Shown one piece after another: positions 32,749 through 45,170 of a DNA stretch of 64,000 nt. The position numbers and the translations under genes are program-made. Location of the stretch: assembly GCA_022393335.1 (NCBI GenBank), contig JAJEKB010020933.1:884728-948727 (forward strand), read 5' to 3'. Below the pieces are notes generated by a model that ran no database searches, was not told the origin of the DNA, and was given only the letters and a program-made list of their open reading frames with translations. Positions within the stretch are counted from its first letter, which is position 1. Every line of letters begins with the position of its first letter. The stretch comes from Macrotrachela quadricornifera (lineage: Eukaryota; Rotifera; Eurotatoria; Philodinida; Philodinidae).

Positions 32749-33346
32749 CTGACGAGGGAGCATATTTAGGTGTTTAAGCCTTTTAGACTGCATCCTTTTG
32801 CGATAAGTAGATCTCGATCAGGTATGAAATACTCAAAAAAAGACATGCGGCCTTAGACATTTCTTCAAAAGTTATAGCCATTTTAGTAAGATTTTAGTCT
32901 GTAGTTCGGCAGGTATCAATAAATTAAATGACATTATTTCGTTATAACTAGTATGCCATGAAAATATTAGATTTGAAGAACACTTCCTACAAGAGATATT
33001 GAATTTCCTAAAAAAAACATGATATTTGCGCATCTTTTATAGCATACTAGTTAATTTGGAAATTTAATATCTCTTGTAGAAAATATTCTTTTAATCTGAA
33101 ATTTCCAGACCATTCTAGTCGCAAGTATTTTTATCTGTGCGCTAAATTTCAGCTCGAAATAATGTCATTCAACTTACTGATGCAAACTGAGCTAGAGGCT
33201 AAAATTTTACTAAAATAGCTATAACTCTAGAGCGAAGTGCTAAAAGTACGTATTCTCTTGAGATACTTCATACCTCATCAAGGTATATTTATCGCGAAAA
33301 GATGGAGTCTAAAGAATTTAAACACCTAAGTATGTTCCCTCGTTAG
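32749..33346. mobile_element. Palindromic MITE, CGAGGGA family, copy 2
   Basis: It starts CTGACGAGGGA and ends TCCCTCGTTAG, with subterminal TTAGGTGTTTAA facing TTTAAACACCTAA. The arms mirror each other about 33045 and share GAGGTATGAA, GTTATAG and TTAAATGACA/TTGAATGACA words with the 35040 copy in the same order. It sits 99 bp above the ATG of the ART-TPR gene, so it may contribute to that gene's 5' flank. Confidence 0.75.
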
Positions 33347-35039
33347 TAATTTCAATGGTATAAAACAACGGTAGATGTTCATTTTAAAAAGAATATATTA
33401 ATAAGTTCTGCATAAAATTCTGTATCTCTTAGTATCAGAGTCAACGTTCGTAATTGAGCTTGACTTGAGAAAACCACCCATCAAAAATCGGTAATTGTTT
33501 CTGCCGCATCCGCTATACATACGATATACATGTAGAATGTATAGTAAGGAAAGATCAATGAATGCATTCAGGGAAATTATCAGAGCAGTTACTAATATGT
33601 AATGTACACGACGTATCGGAACTTACCTACTCTCGAGTAAAAGTTCAAGATTTGGGTACCGTTTTCAGAACCTTTTATAGTTCTACATCTCTGACTAAAA
33701 CCATTTTACGTTCTATGTATTTTGGCTTGAACTTAAAAATGATTTTGAAATGGTACCCAGTAAAGATTTCATATGATACTTTTTTTAGAGAGATAGAGTA
33801 GCCACGATCTTAATGTAGTTGCCTACAGATCATTCTATAAAATATTTCTTTGGATTGTGTCTAAAATACAGCTTATACGAGTAATTAGAGACAAACGGCT
33901 AGCCGTTCCGTGCATCAAACCTGATTGAACAGCTGATTATTTATTTCTTTTGGCAAAAAGGCAAAAATTACCGTCAATACTTTCCCAATGCATTTAGTGC
34001 AACTAATAATTTCTATGTATTTAATACTAAATAAAATATTCCAATAAATCTGCAGTGCATTTTTGATTTACATGGAGTTGAATTCATTTCATTTATATAA
34101 GTTTAAATACATCAAAATAAATCAATTTTGAAGCTTTTTTCGAATATATGTTAATTGTGTTCTGTAACTGCATGCATTTATACAGATAGCCTGCATTTAA
34201 TGCAAGTCTATGCAACTTACAGCACACACAAAATCAACAATAGTCGTTTCACGAATGAACGGAATATTAAACTCTTGAAAATAGAAGGCTGTCATTATAA
34301 TGTTGCTTAGTGCGTCTTACACGTTTTGTACATATGCCAATAATCGTGTTACGTTGTCTTGTGAGTGTTTCAAAAAGTCAGATTTTTTCATATTGTCCGT
34401 TCACCGTTAGAATATGGTGAAAAAAATCGCAATCTGCGACTATCCTATAAGTTCAAAAATATGCATTCAGTAGGCGAAGATCACTTATTTCAATGTCATT
34501 ATGAAAACTATTAGAAAAGGAATATCTATGAATTGCTTTTAATTTACACGTTATTTGTTAATAAAAATCCACAGATCATTTCGACTTCTTATTGTGTGCA
34601 AGAAACGAAAAGAAAAACCAATACATGTAAGATAAATGTGATTTATTTATCTGCTACATAAAAATTTCAATTTTGATCGTTAGTCTAACAGTGATAAGAT
34701 AAAATGTACTTCATTATAACACTTAGTGAACAATCGCAAATGAAAGTTAATGGAAAAGAGAAGACATGTTGAAAACTTACTTACATCATACTTCTCGATT
34801 TTTCAGAACATATTTTAAGCATACGAATTATAATAAGAACATGATAGAAGGTAATTAAATAAGTAACCGAGAGTCTGCAAATAATTAAATTTTCGGCTCA
34901 ATCTGTTCATGATCTTTTTGACTTATTTAATTCGAAATGTATTAAAAGTTGTGTATACGCAAATCAGTTTTAACATATTTCACTCGTATGTATTGACAGA
35001 CACATAAATGTTGAAGACATCTAACTGCATGCAAAATGA
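33347..35039. other. Gene-free AT-rich stretch
   Basis: No gene recognised. A block near 33885-33925 with GGCTAGCCGTTCCGT recurs near 36025 and, diverged, near 36680. Confidence 0.35.
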
Positions 35040-35663
35040 CTGATGAGGGAACATCGCCAACTGTCCAAACCATTTCGAGTTCGGACTTTGTGCATAAGAT
35101 AGACCCCAATGAGGTATGAAAAACTCCAAAGGATTAAATCTCCTTAGGTCTTCTGTCCAGAGTTATAGGCATTTTACTGGAATTTTGCCCTATGACATGG
35201 TATATACCTAAAAATTGAATGACAGTTTTTCGACCTGAAATTTTACCCAAAGAGAGGTCTATTGGTAATTAGAATGTCCTGAAAATTTCAGCTCAAAAGA
35301 ATGTTTCCATCTCGAGATATTAAACTTTCAAAATATGGAAAATTCTAGCATCGTTTGTGGTATACAGGTCATTTTTGAGAGTCTAATATCTCGAGGAAAC
35401 ATTCTTTTGAGCTGAAATTTTCAGGACATTCTAATTACCAATAGACCTCTCTTTGGGTAAAATTTCAGGTCGAAAAACTGTCATTCAATTTTTAGGTATA
35501 TACCATGTCATAGGGCAAAATTCCAGTAAAATGCCTATAACTCTGGACAGAAGGCCTAAGGAGATTTAATCTTTTGGAGTGTTTCATACCTCATTGGGGT
35601 CTATCTTATGCACAAAGTCCGAACTCAAAAGGGTTTGGACAGTTGGCGATGTTCCCTCGTGAG
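35040..35663. mobile_element. Near-perfect 624-bp palindrome, CGAGGGA family, copy 3
   Basis: It starts CTGATGAGGGAACATCGCC and ends GGCGATGTTCCCTCGTGAG. The two ~300-bp arms are almost exact inverted copies with a short central loop near 35340-35370 (matched words include TTCTTTTGAGCTGAAATTTT and ACCTCTCTTTGGGTAAAATT). No coding capacity. Arm identity is far higher than in the 14225 and 32749 copies, so this one is the youngest or was homogenised. A transcript would fold into a long hairpin. Confidence 0.9.
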
Positions 35664-35814
35664 TTTAAACCAAAAATTTTGTTCACGACAATGCCCTTCA
35701 TTTCCGTCCTTTCATTTCACGAAAATTTCCATTCAAATTTCATTTTTGTCATTGACGGCTTTTTAGTTTAAGATTCAGTTCTTCCAGTTTTTATTCCATC
35801 GAAACATTTATCAA

Positions 35815-36700
35815 TTTGCCGTAGAATGAGTTCGCAAAGTTAGATTCTGAAGTTAATCATCTCTGATAAATTATACATGACATCCAAAATTTATCTACTT
35901 TGTTTATCATACCAGCATTCTGCTCAAATTCTACTATGATCATAATTTAGGCATAGGTTCTTAGAAAATATGGCATATTTCTCCGGATCTTCTCTGAAAC
36001 ATTGCTTTTGTGGTTAATTAGAGGTAAATGGCTAGCCGTTCCGTTCATTAAACTTCGTTGAATCATCGATTATTCACTGTCTCACAATGTCGCTGTTTCA
36101 TTTTTGCTTCTTTTGACAAACTAGTCGACTTATCCTAGAATAACTCCATGTAGCTGGATGGTAAAGTTGCATACTAAGCTTTCCTAGTGAATTTTAATAT
36201 CAGAGACAAAATACTAACAATCTATCCGTGTCGTAGTCATGATCGGCATGTAATTTGCCATAAATAATCATGTGAGTTATTTGCCCTGCTTAGTTTTGGA
36301 TTATGACTTCGGTGATTCATTTGAAGCAAATAATTGATCTTTTGCCACCATTGCTCTGAAACGATCCTTATGAAAAGCAATTCACATGCATAGAATGTTA
36401 TTGAACTATCAACAACTCGGTTTCTAAAGACTTTGTTGTGCTATTTTCGCTTCTCTTGAGAGATTCGCTGATTTCTCGTAGAATCAGCCCACATAGTTAA
36501 ATTCTAAGGTTCATCGTCTCTGGTAAACTTCATAACTAGACAAAGTCGACACATTTTCTTTATCATACTACTAAATTACTGCGCAGATTCTATCACAACT
36601 ACAACATCGAGTCTTTTAGGAAATATGACGTATTTTTTCAACTGAAACGTAACTTCTGTTACTAGTTAGAGAGAAACGACTAGTAGTTCGTCGGTCCTCT
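35815..36700. repeat. Degenerate long-period repeat (about 330 bp)
   Basis: Three diverged blocks begin near 35815, 36125 and 36475 with a (C/G)(C/T)GTAGAAT or CCTAGAATAA word followed by AGTTA(G/A)ATTCT(G/A)A(A/G)G. Two of them end with a TTAGAG(G/A)(T/G)AAA(T/C)GGCTAG-like word (36020, 36670). Confidence 0.35.
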
Positions 36701-38068
36701 CCGAGGTGCCACATCATAGTTAGCAGCTCGCATGCTAGTCTGCTTCCCAACAGACTATCTCTTTTTATTAACAATATAACCAATTCAGATTTCGTCTATT
36801 GTGATGAGGTGTTTACTGGGTCATCACACTATAAACAAGAGTAGTATATTAAACTCTTGCCCTATGTGCCATGCTTCATAAATCCTTGAAGAGTTTATGA
36901 TTGGACCATAGTAAGTCAGCTAAATGTCTTTGCCATAGAACTTTTGTACAGTTTATATAGAAAAAATGATTCAACCAAATTAGTGTCTATAGTTTACTAT
37001 ATTCTATCAATTTTTCTCCTTTCCTTTGATTGACAGTAAAATCACATTAATCATTATGAAACTGGAAAACCAATCTGTCAATTTGTTCTCCTTTTTTTCA
37101 AATTTTTGGAGCCTCTTTCATTTAAAATAATAATATTTTCATGAAACGAAGGTAGCCATGCACTAAAACCAAAACTTGTGTATTCAGCGAAAGTTGTCAA
37201 AACAGAATTTATCAAGCAATAATAGATCATGATTAGAACATATTCAGTGAGGATCAAATAGGTCGTAAAAACGAACGTTACTTGTGATGTGCTTCCCATG
37301 AATTCGCTTGCTAATCAAATTCAGATCGATCAAAACATATATTCATTATGGACTGCTTATTGGGTCCAGCAAACTGCCCATATATTGACCCTACTCTTTG
37401 ACCTTGGAAGTCCAACAGTTAGATAGAGCACTAGTTGCGGTTCCTACTCTCAACAATGACCTGTTTTCAATACATTTTTTCCGTCAATCAAATCCCTCAC
37501 AGCAATTAAAGTCGTTGATGCAATACAGAAAACTGCATGTGGACGTGAGATACGAACAGTTTAAGCGATCATTATGCTCTATGATATTACTCGAATTCGA
37601 ATTTAAATAATTTTTATACAATAAATTTTTTTAGTAATTTCTATTACTCATGACACGTACAAAGTTTAATAAAAAGTAGGAAAAAAAAGCGTAAAAATCT
37701 CAGGTTGGACGACCCATTTTAAGGCCTGGAAGATGATACCGGTCTAAATGACAGTTTTTTTCATTTTGAAACTTTAGGCTGATTTTTCCGGACCAATTTT
37801 ACCTATCTCCTATAGAATCCCAATAATAGCTAACAGTTTTCACTTCATGATTTCACAACAAAATATCCAAAACAATTAAGTTTTCTTGTGAAGATCTTGT
37901 TGACAAATGCTATCATGTAACCTTGAAAATAATCAGATATTAAGAAACCTTTAATAAGAAATCTCATATAAAAAATCGTTCGTTTTAGCTCATCTTATCT
38001 TTCGTTCTACCGTAGCAGTCTCTTTTGCTGATTAAGATTTCTTTCAGCAGTTCTAAATAATTACTAAC
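36701..38068. other. Gene-free stretch
   Basis: Frames at 37078-37299 (-) and 37398-37610 (+) have no domain signature I recognise. Nothing else seen. Confidence 0.35.
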
Positions 38069-38990
38069 AGATGCGACAGAATAAATGATCCTCTCAGTAT
38101 TTTCTGAATATCTTTCTCAGATTTTGACGAATATACTTGGTTTTTTTTTCAAAAGATAGCCTGTGCACTTCTCTATAAAACCTATCGAAAAGTGCTCTTC
38201 CAACGAATCATTATGAAATTATATCCGATCAATGCTACAACACTACAAAATGGTCCACTTTCAAAGCATTGTCTTTTATATTTACGATTTTACATCACAC
38301 TTTTGTTTACATGCAAAAACGATTGAATAGGTCAGCTTGTAGCCCGAGAAATATTCTATCAGTTGAGTGGATACTTTATTTTGACATGCTACCAATTTAC
38401 CTGAAAAAGTCTCTTCTTTGTTCCCTTCTATTATCGTTTAAAGAATCTTACATTAAGGTTCCTCGCAATTTTAATTTTATTACATTAAATGAAAATTGAT
38501 TACATATTCAGATTTATTACTAAGTTGAAGGAAAATGTTTTCTCTATCATTTCGATGGAAGTAGAATGCTAAAATGTATTTTTTTGCAATGTTTGAAGCC
38601 TAAAACGAGACAGATTGATGATTACGATCCACTTTTTAAGACGACTGGTCGATAGAAGTTCGCAATCCTGTTCCAATATCTTCGTCTGAGTTTTATTAGA
38701 AAACTAAACCTAAAAACACAGAAAAATTACATTAGAGTAGGATCTTGTATCTGTTTAGCTTGAAGAAGCGGAATGATTAGTTTTATAAAAATGTGTAGTT
38801 GAAAGTGGACCCTTTTGGATCATTGTAGTATTGGTCGGGTATAACTTCATAATGATTTGTTGACAAAACACTTTTCGCTAGGTTTTGGAGAGATTTTCAC
38901 GGGCTATCTTTTGAAAAAAATTCAAATATATACGTCAAAACCTGAGAGATATTCGCAAAATACTGAAAGGGTCATTTATTGTGCCGCACC
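38069..38990. mobile_element. Inverted-repeat element with ~200-bp arms
   Basis: Left arm 38069-38265 and right arm 38800-38990 are reverse complements. Ends are GATGCGACAGAATAAATGA on the left and TCATTTATTGTGCCGCACC on the right; inner landmarks are GGTCCACTTTCAA against TTGAAAGTGGACC. The ~530-bp interior (with a 76-codon frame at 38269-38499) is not recognised. It lies directly beside the Penelope-like element. Confidence 0.65.
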
Positions 38991-39316
38991 CATTGCAAAT
39001 AAGAAAAGCTATCTATTATAAATATGAATAAAAAGAATATACGTCATATTTTGTTATAAAACTATTTTATTAAATATGTATGTGAATATCTTCGACGTTT
39101 CGACTCAATTATTTCCTTTAGCGTGTTTTGTTTAAATCAAGCGTTTCTGGCGGATGAGGATTAGAGAATATTAGCACTCGTTTTTTATTTGTTTGGATTT
39201 GAAGAACCGATTAATATTTCGCGTTTTTTTTCTCTGATGCGTTTTATCTAAATTCTTTTATTGCAATTCATATATTCTGAATTTGATGAAAGTATGGTTT
39301 TCAAAGCTGTCTTAGC

Positions 39317-41925
39317 ATGTATGTATATTTTACGAATATATTAAGGCAGTCAAGAGCAAATGTATATCAATATCTTTGGCGAAATGATGGGTCTAATATT
39401 GCGAAACTTTCTGGTGAATTGGTAAAAGCTCGTATTCACATTTGCGAGCTAAATCTTGATATTTTGTTCATTCTCACATGCGGACGTGAAAATTTAGTTT
39501 CAGTTTATGTTCGCTTCCGTGTGGCAATTCCACGTTTAGCTAATTCGAAACTCATCCAATGATATCAAGATGACATTTTGAAAGTTAAATTGATACTTAA
39601 AAGACATCTTTTAAATCAAAGTACTAAACATGCGGCTCGATTAGATAAAGAGTTAAAAGAAACTATATTCCACATTGTTTAAGTTCGTTTAGTTTCTATT
39701 TCTAATGAAACCGTTAATAAAAAGCTGGTGACATTTGAAGGTACGCATAATAAAAACTTGGCGGTGTACGTGCAGAATATTCTTTTTATGTTCCTTGACT
39801 ACAGCAAAGTATGAACTCGGTGAAAAATTTGTTAAGTTATACTCTATCTGATGATGAACATGATGCTTTAAATAATAGATTGGATCATGTGTATGCAACA
39901 GAAATATTGATCAAGCGTAGTTTGTGTGCTATATGGAGTATTTTTATTTTCGGCTATTAAATGTTCGAACTTTGTGTCATCATTATGAAATGACGACCTG
40001 CTAATGTGAGTGTTCGTCACGAATTAACGTCATCACAGTTAAATGCTGCATCCGAATTACGTCAAACAGCAAATCTGTTTCAGAAAGCAGCTGAATTCGA
40101 ACTAAAACAAGTTGGAACAGAAAATCGTAAAACTTTTGGTAATTTGCTTTCTCTTGTCAAAAATAAATCGATTGTTATCAATCGACCTGATAAAGGACGT
40201 GACATAGTAATTATGAATCGATCAGATTATCTTCGGAAAATGAGTGATATATTCAGTGATCGTTCTTGTTTTACGATGATTACAAAAGATCCGACGTTAG
40301 AGAACGAAAGTAAAGTGAGGAACACACTTCTTCTATTTAAAAGGGAGGGCTTCATAAATGAGGACGAATTTAATTTAGCGAAACCTACTGGTTCAAGACC
40401 TGTATGTCTACATGATCTTCCTAAAGTACACAAATCAGATAAACCAGACTGTCCTCTTCGACCATTAATGTCAGCTACAGAAACGGTAGCCTACGGCTCA
40501 GGCAAAATGTTAAAAAACCAATAAAACCAGCTCCATATCAGTCCATATAAAGTTAAAAATACACATGATTTTGTCAAGAAAATTAGAGCGTCGAAATATG
40601 TAGATAAAAAATGGTTTCTTTCGACCTAACAAGTCTTTTCAGTAAGGTACCATTATCATATACCATCGATCTTTTACTCGACAAAATGTTTCCAACATGT
40701 GCTTCGATATGTAAAGATAAACCTCGAAGTCAACTTTGTGTAAAGTGTAGAAATATGGCAGATGTTTCAGCTCTTCTACGAATAGCTACATCAGAAACGC
40801 AGTATCTTTGATAGGAAAATGTACATACAACACAGTGGTGTGGCTGAGAGTGCACTGCTAGCTCCTGTAATTCCTGATATTTTATGTCTCATCTTGAAGA
40901 GAATTTGATGGATCAACTAGCACAATGCAGTGTCTGTGAATGGTATTGATATATTGATGATACATTCATATTATTAGATCCAAAAAATATGGTGGAAGAT
41001 ATCCTTGCTATTTTAAACAATTTCCATCCATCTATCAAATTCACTCATGAAGAAGAAAAAGATCAGTCTCTTTCTTTTCTTGATGTGAATATTATTCGAT
41101 CGACAGAAATTGTTAAAGTTGAAATGAAACAAGGATCGACAGACACTATTCAAGTTGAAATGAAACAATCATCGACAAAAATTGTTACTGAATTTGAAAC
41201 AACTGTCTTTCAAAAATCATCATTTACTGAACTCATGCTCAAATGGAACTCGTTTGTTCCAATTCAACACAAAATGGCTTGTATAGTTAGTATGATACAA
41301 GGAGTCCTAATCATATGCTCGACTTATCCCCCATTGTTTGATGAATTCGATAAAATTCGTGAACTTGGTCGACTAAACGGCTACCCATTATCATTCATAA
41401 ATATTCGAATAGATATTGGATTAAGTACTCATCTCGAAAAATCAACGACTTCACATGAAGCAATCCTCGAGTGTGAGAAACAACGGATGTTTATCGAGAT
41501 ACTATACACTGACAATCCTGATAATTTCATCAAAAAGAAATGATCTCGTATATTAGAAAAAATACGTCCTGATCTTGCCGTTCGTTTCTTTGCTAGAACG
41601 CCTTGATCAGTGCAAAGCTTTTTTCAACGCAAAAGACCCCATACCGAAACACTTACAGGTAGATATTGTTTACTCAATAAAATGTAGCGATTGCGGACGT
41701 ATTTATGTAGGTGAAACAGAAAGATAAGCTGCATGGAGATTATGAGAGCACGGTGCATCAAAATCTTTATTCGAAGAAGAAAATATGCTTTGTCTCGATC
41801 AGAGAGACAATACTCGTCATTAAAAGAATAATACCAATGAAAAGGATGATACGAACTACGATCGGACCAGTCAAAAAAAGAGAGAATCAAACCATGTCCC
41901 TGTCCTCATCATCATAAGTTTTGTG
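39317..41925 (+). pseudogene. Penelope-like reverse transcriptase with GIY-YIG domain, broken
   Basis: Coding pieces occur in order across several stops and shifts. 39317-39562 and onward resemble the N-terminal conserved region (RFRVAIPRLANS). 40006-40524 is the front of the RT (INRPDKGRDIVIMN, LPKVHK, PLRPLMSA). 40611-40811 has the SFDLTSLFSKVP motif. A LLAPVIPDI-like block and YIDDTF (near 40953-40970), the catalytic motif, follow. 40989-41543 has LSFLDVNI and WNSFVPIQHK. 41660-41760 encodes VYSIKCSDCGRIYVGETER, the GIY-YIG endonuclease block with its CxxC. In-frame stops (for example just before YIDD and inside the GIY-YIG part) show it is dead. The endonuclease sets it apart from the EN-minus Athena elements known from bdelloid telomeres. 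Confidence 0.85.
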
Positions 41926-41959
41926 CTCTTAAGCAGATTCTTAGGATAACAATTATAAT

Positions 41960-44480
41960 TTTCATAAATTTATAGGTTTCTCCATTCCCTCCTATCGCTA
42001 TCAATCCTGTTTAGGTGCACCTATCCATTCTCCTTTGTTCATTCATCAAGCATTTTCATTCTTTTTCTTCCCCTCTTTCTTTCGTCATCCACTGTTCCCT
42101 CGATCACATCTTTTAGTAAACTATTTCCTCTCAGTACATTGCCTATCCAATTTCTTTTTCTTATTCTTATTTCTTCTAATAGAGTTCTATCTTCTCCTAT
42201 TCGTTCCAAAATCTTAACATTGCTCACTCTATCCCTCCAGCTTATTCTTTAACATTTTTCTCTACATCCACATTTCGAAAGCTTCGAGCTTTTTCCTTTC
42301 ATACTTCCTTAATGTCCAAGTTTAAGCTCCATACAACAGCACGGTCCAAGCAAAGCACCTTGTTAATCTCTTCCTTAATTTTAGATCTACTGATCCACAT
42401 AAAACCCTCTTCATTCTTGTAACAGCTTCTTTTGCATTCCCTATTCTTGCTCTTACATCCTTCTCACATCTCCAGTCTTCTGTTAAAAAACTACTTAAAT
42501 ATTTAATAGTGCTAACCTGCTCCACTCTTATACCATCTATATGCAGCACAATGTTTTCATTACTTCTTATGCTCATTACCCTAGTCTTCTTTTCGTTAAC
42601 TTTCATCCCATATGCTTTACATGCCTTCTCTAGCCTTTTAATTGATATTTCTAAACTTTCTAGGTCTTTTGCTAATACCGCCATATGATCCGCAAATCTT
42701 ACACAGCAAACATTTTTTTTCCACCAATCTTCACACCCTTCATTTTCGCTTCTATTTTTATTGTCATCTTTTCTAGATAAATATTAAATAATATAGGAGA
42801 TAAGCAACAGTCTTGCCTCACTCCTCTACCAAGCTGTATCATTTTAGATTCCTTGTTACCTATCCTAACTATCACTCTTTGTTCCTTATACAAGTTTCTG
42901 ATCAGCCTTCTTTCTTTCCATTCTATTCCTTTATCTTTTAATATTTCATGGAGCTTGTCCCAGTTCACCTTGCCAAATGCTTTCCAGATCTACAAGACAA
43001 ATTACGAAAGTTTTGCATCGTTCTGTCAACCTGTCTCCTATTACTCTCATTAGTCCTATTACATCCCCAGTGTCTCTGCCTTTCCTAAAACCAAATTGTT
43101 CTTCTCCTAGATGCATATTTAATCTACCTCGCAACCTTCGACTCACTACCCTTAATAATACTTTCGCTGCATGTGAAATAAAACTAATTGTTTTAAAATC
43201 CTCACATTTACTGGCTCCTGCTTTCTCTTCTATAGGTATTAACAAAGTTTCTAAAAATCCTTCGGGCCACAAATCTGTTTCGTAGATTTCTTTATACCCA
43301 TTCACTAGAGCTTTCTTTCCTTCGTCTTTCATACTTTTGAGAAACTCGATGGGTATACCGTCTACTCCTACCGCTTTCTTACATTTCATTTCTTTAATAG
43401 ACATTTCTATTTCGCTCTCTAATATTGAAAACCCTATACACTCTCTTTCTACATTGCTCTCATCCTCTACTATTTCTTCTCGTAAGCATCCCAGATTTGG
43501 ATACAATTCTCTTACATACTCTTCCCATCTATTAAGTATGTCATCATCTTCTATCAACCTCGTTCCATCTCTTGATTCTATAGATCTTACGTTTCCACTT
43601 TTTCGTTTCAACCAGACTAGTTCCTTTACTTTTTCATACATCAAATCGTACCTACCACGTTTTTCTAAATTTTCTATTATTTTATACTCACTTTCTAGCC
43701 ATTCTTGCCTTGCCTTTTCTGTCTCCCTCCTTAACTCATTGTTTAACCTTCTATATTGTAACCTACCCATTTCACTATTAACATTTTTCCATTTTCTTCT
43801 TTCATCCATCTTTTCTACCATTTTTTCAATAACCCATGGTTTCCTAGCTTTCACATTTTCTTTAAATCCTATCATTTTCTTTGCTGATTCAACTATCGCA
43901 CTCTTCAGTCTACTCCACTTCTCATCAACATCTCTGTGCTCATTCTCACTAACTTTCTCTAGCTTTTTATCTATACTATTTCCAAAATCTTCCGTAACAA
44001 CTTTAAGTTTTCAAAGCCCCATCTTTTCCTTACTAAGGCTCTCTTAACTTTTTTAGCCTCAGTTCCATCTGTACGATAACTAAATTGTGGTCCGAGCCTA
44101 TATCTGCTCCGGGGTATGCACATGCTCTCTTTATGCTATTCCTAAACCTTTCTTGTACCAACACATAATTTATCTGATATTTGGCTCTATCAATCGGAGC
44201 CTTTCAAGTATACCTTCTTTTTAAATGATTTTTAAACCGTATATTTGTAAATACTAGTTTATTTTCTCTACATTCATATCTCCCATCACTACAACACAAC
44301 TATCCTTTTCTTTTCTTCTTATCAGCTCCTCTGTTTGTGAATATAGTTCCTTTACCTCTTCATCTGCATGCGCGCTGATGGGCATATATACCTGGATAAG
44401 CGCTACATCTTTTTTTGCTCGGCTCTTAATCTAATATCGTCTGGCGCGACAGTCATCCATACAAATTATTGCTTGAAGAA
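41960..44480 (-). mobile_element. Non-LTR (LINE) retrotransposon remnant, APE endonuclease plus RT
   Basis: On the minus strand, 44440-44280 encodes an APE-type endonuclease piece (VALIQVYMP, VVVMGDMN). 43875-42946 is a linker and RT front (GVDGIPIEFLK, FISHAAKVLLRVVSRRL, EQFGFRKGRDT). 42968-42699 has GVRQDCCLSPILFNIYLE. Near 42690 the catalytic FADD reads FADH. 42684-42322 is the RT thumb (MKVNEKKTRVM, ISTIKYLSSF-like) and 42227-42039 the C-terminal tail (RKRNWIGNVLRGNSLL). Frames change at least three times and the 5' end is missing, so it is inactive. The coding strand is A-rich, which makes the plus strand C/T-rich. It sits tail-to-tail against the Penelope-like element. Confidence 0.85.
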
Positions 44481-45170
44481 TCTTTTGTGATTAAAGCCTA
44501 CGACACACAACTGAATAAGGCTACCCACTCAGTCTCGTTGACAATATTCCTCAAAGGTTTACCACGACACCTAGTGCCCGAGCCAGTTTCTCCTCACCAA
44601 TAATCAACTAACAAAACAATACTTCCCCGATGCACATAAAGAAACCATATAATATTTAATTATATTCACCCATAAAAATAAGAAACGTGTATACACAGCA
44701 AAAGAAAAATGTAAATGCGCGCATCTCTTCTCTCCTTATCTGTATTACGCTCCCCACATTACCCTTACCAACAAGAAAAACTAAAATACTTACAATTAGC
44801 TCTTTCTCCTTCATACAACATCATTCCCTATGCGTTAAAAAGAAAGAGAATACCAACACTTTATGACAGAAATATAAATACCCTCCCAATTACTCACAGT
44901 TTCATCTACCATACATGAATCATCATCGCAAACACGTGCATCACCTCATGATCAAATGCAATAACACCGAAACAAAAACAAAAACATGCAAAATACGTAT
45001 ACCAAATACCCGATTAATAAAGTACATATTAAATAAAACTGAACTAAAACACATCATAGACTCATTACTCTAGAAAATGACTCTTTAATTAAGTCGAAAC
45101 ATCGAAAATATTCACATACATATTTAATAAAATAGTTTCATAATAAAATATCACGTATATTAGTTTTATT

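Larger units (their letters stand above)
39035..45170 (+). mobile_element. Decayed Penelope-like element bounded by inverted terminal pieces
   Basis: The sequence at about 39035-39110 is the reverse complement of about 45085-45170 (TTTATTAAATATGTATGTGA against TCACATACATATTTAATAAA, plus a CGAAAC(G/A)TCG motif). Between them lie the Penelope-like coding remains (39317-41925) and a non-LTR element (41960-44480). Penelope-like elements can carry inverted partial terminal repeats, so the block is best read as one Penelope-like insertion into which the non-LTR element later jumped near its 3' end. Confidence 0.55.

Noticed and set aside
37078..37299. 73-codon hydrophobic minus-strand frame, possible membrane protein
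   Set aside because: AT-rich sequence gives hydrophobic chance frames; no family motif, no flanking exons found.
39085..39130. Hammerhead ribozyme in the Penelope-like terminal piece
   Set aside because: The CGAAACGTCG part is present on the minus strand but the CTGATGA part is degraded beyond support (CTAAAGG); mentioned only as context for the 8.6-kb candidate.
42039..44047. Plus-strand frames (for example 43337-44047) rich in Ser/Phe/Leu
   Set aside because: They are the complement of the A-rich LINE coding strand.
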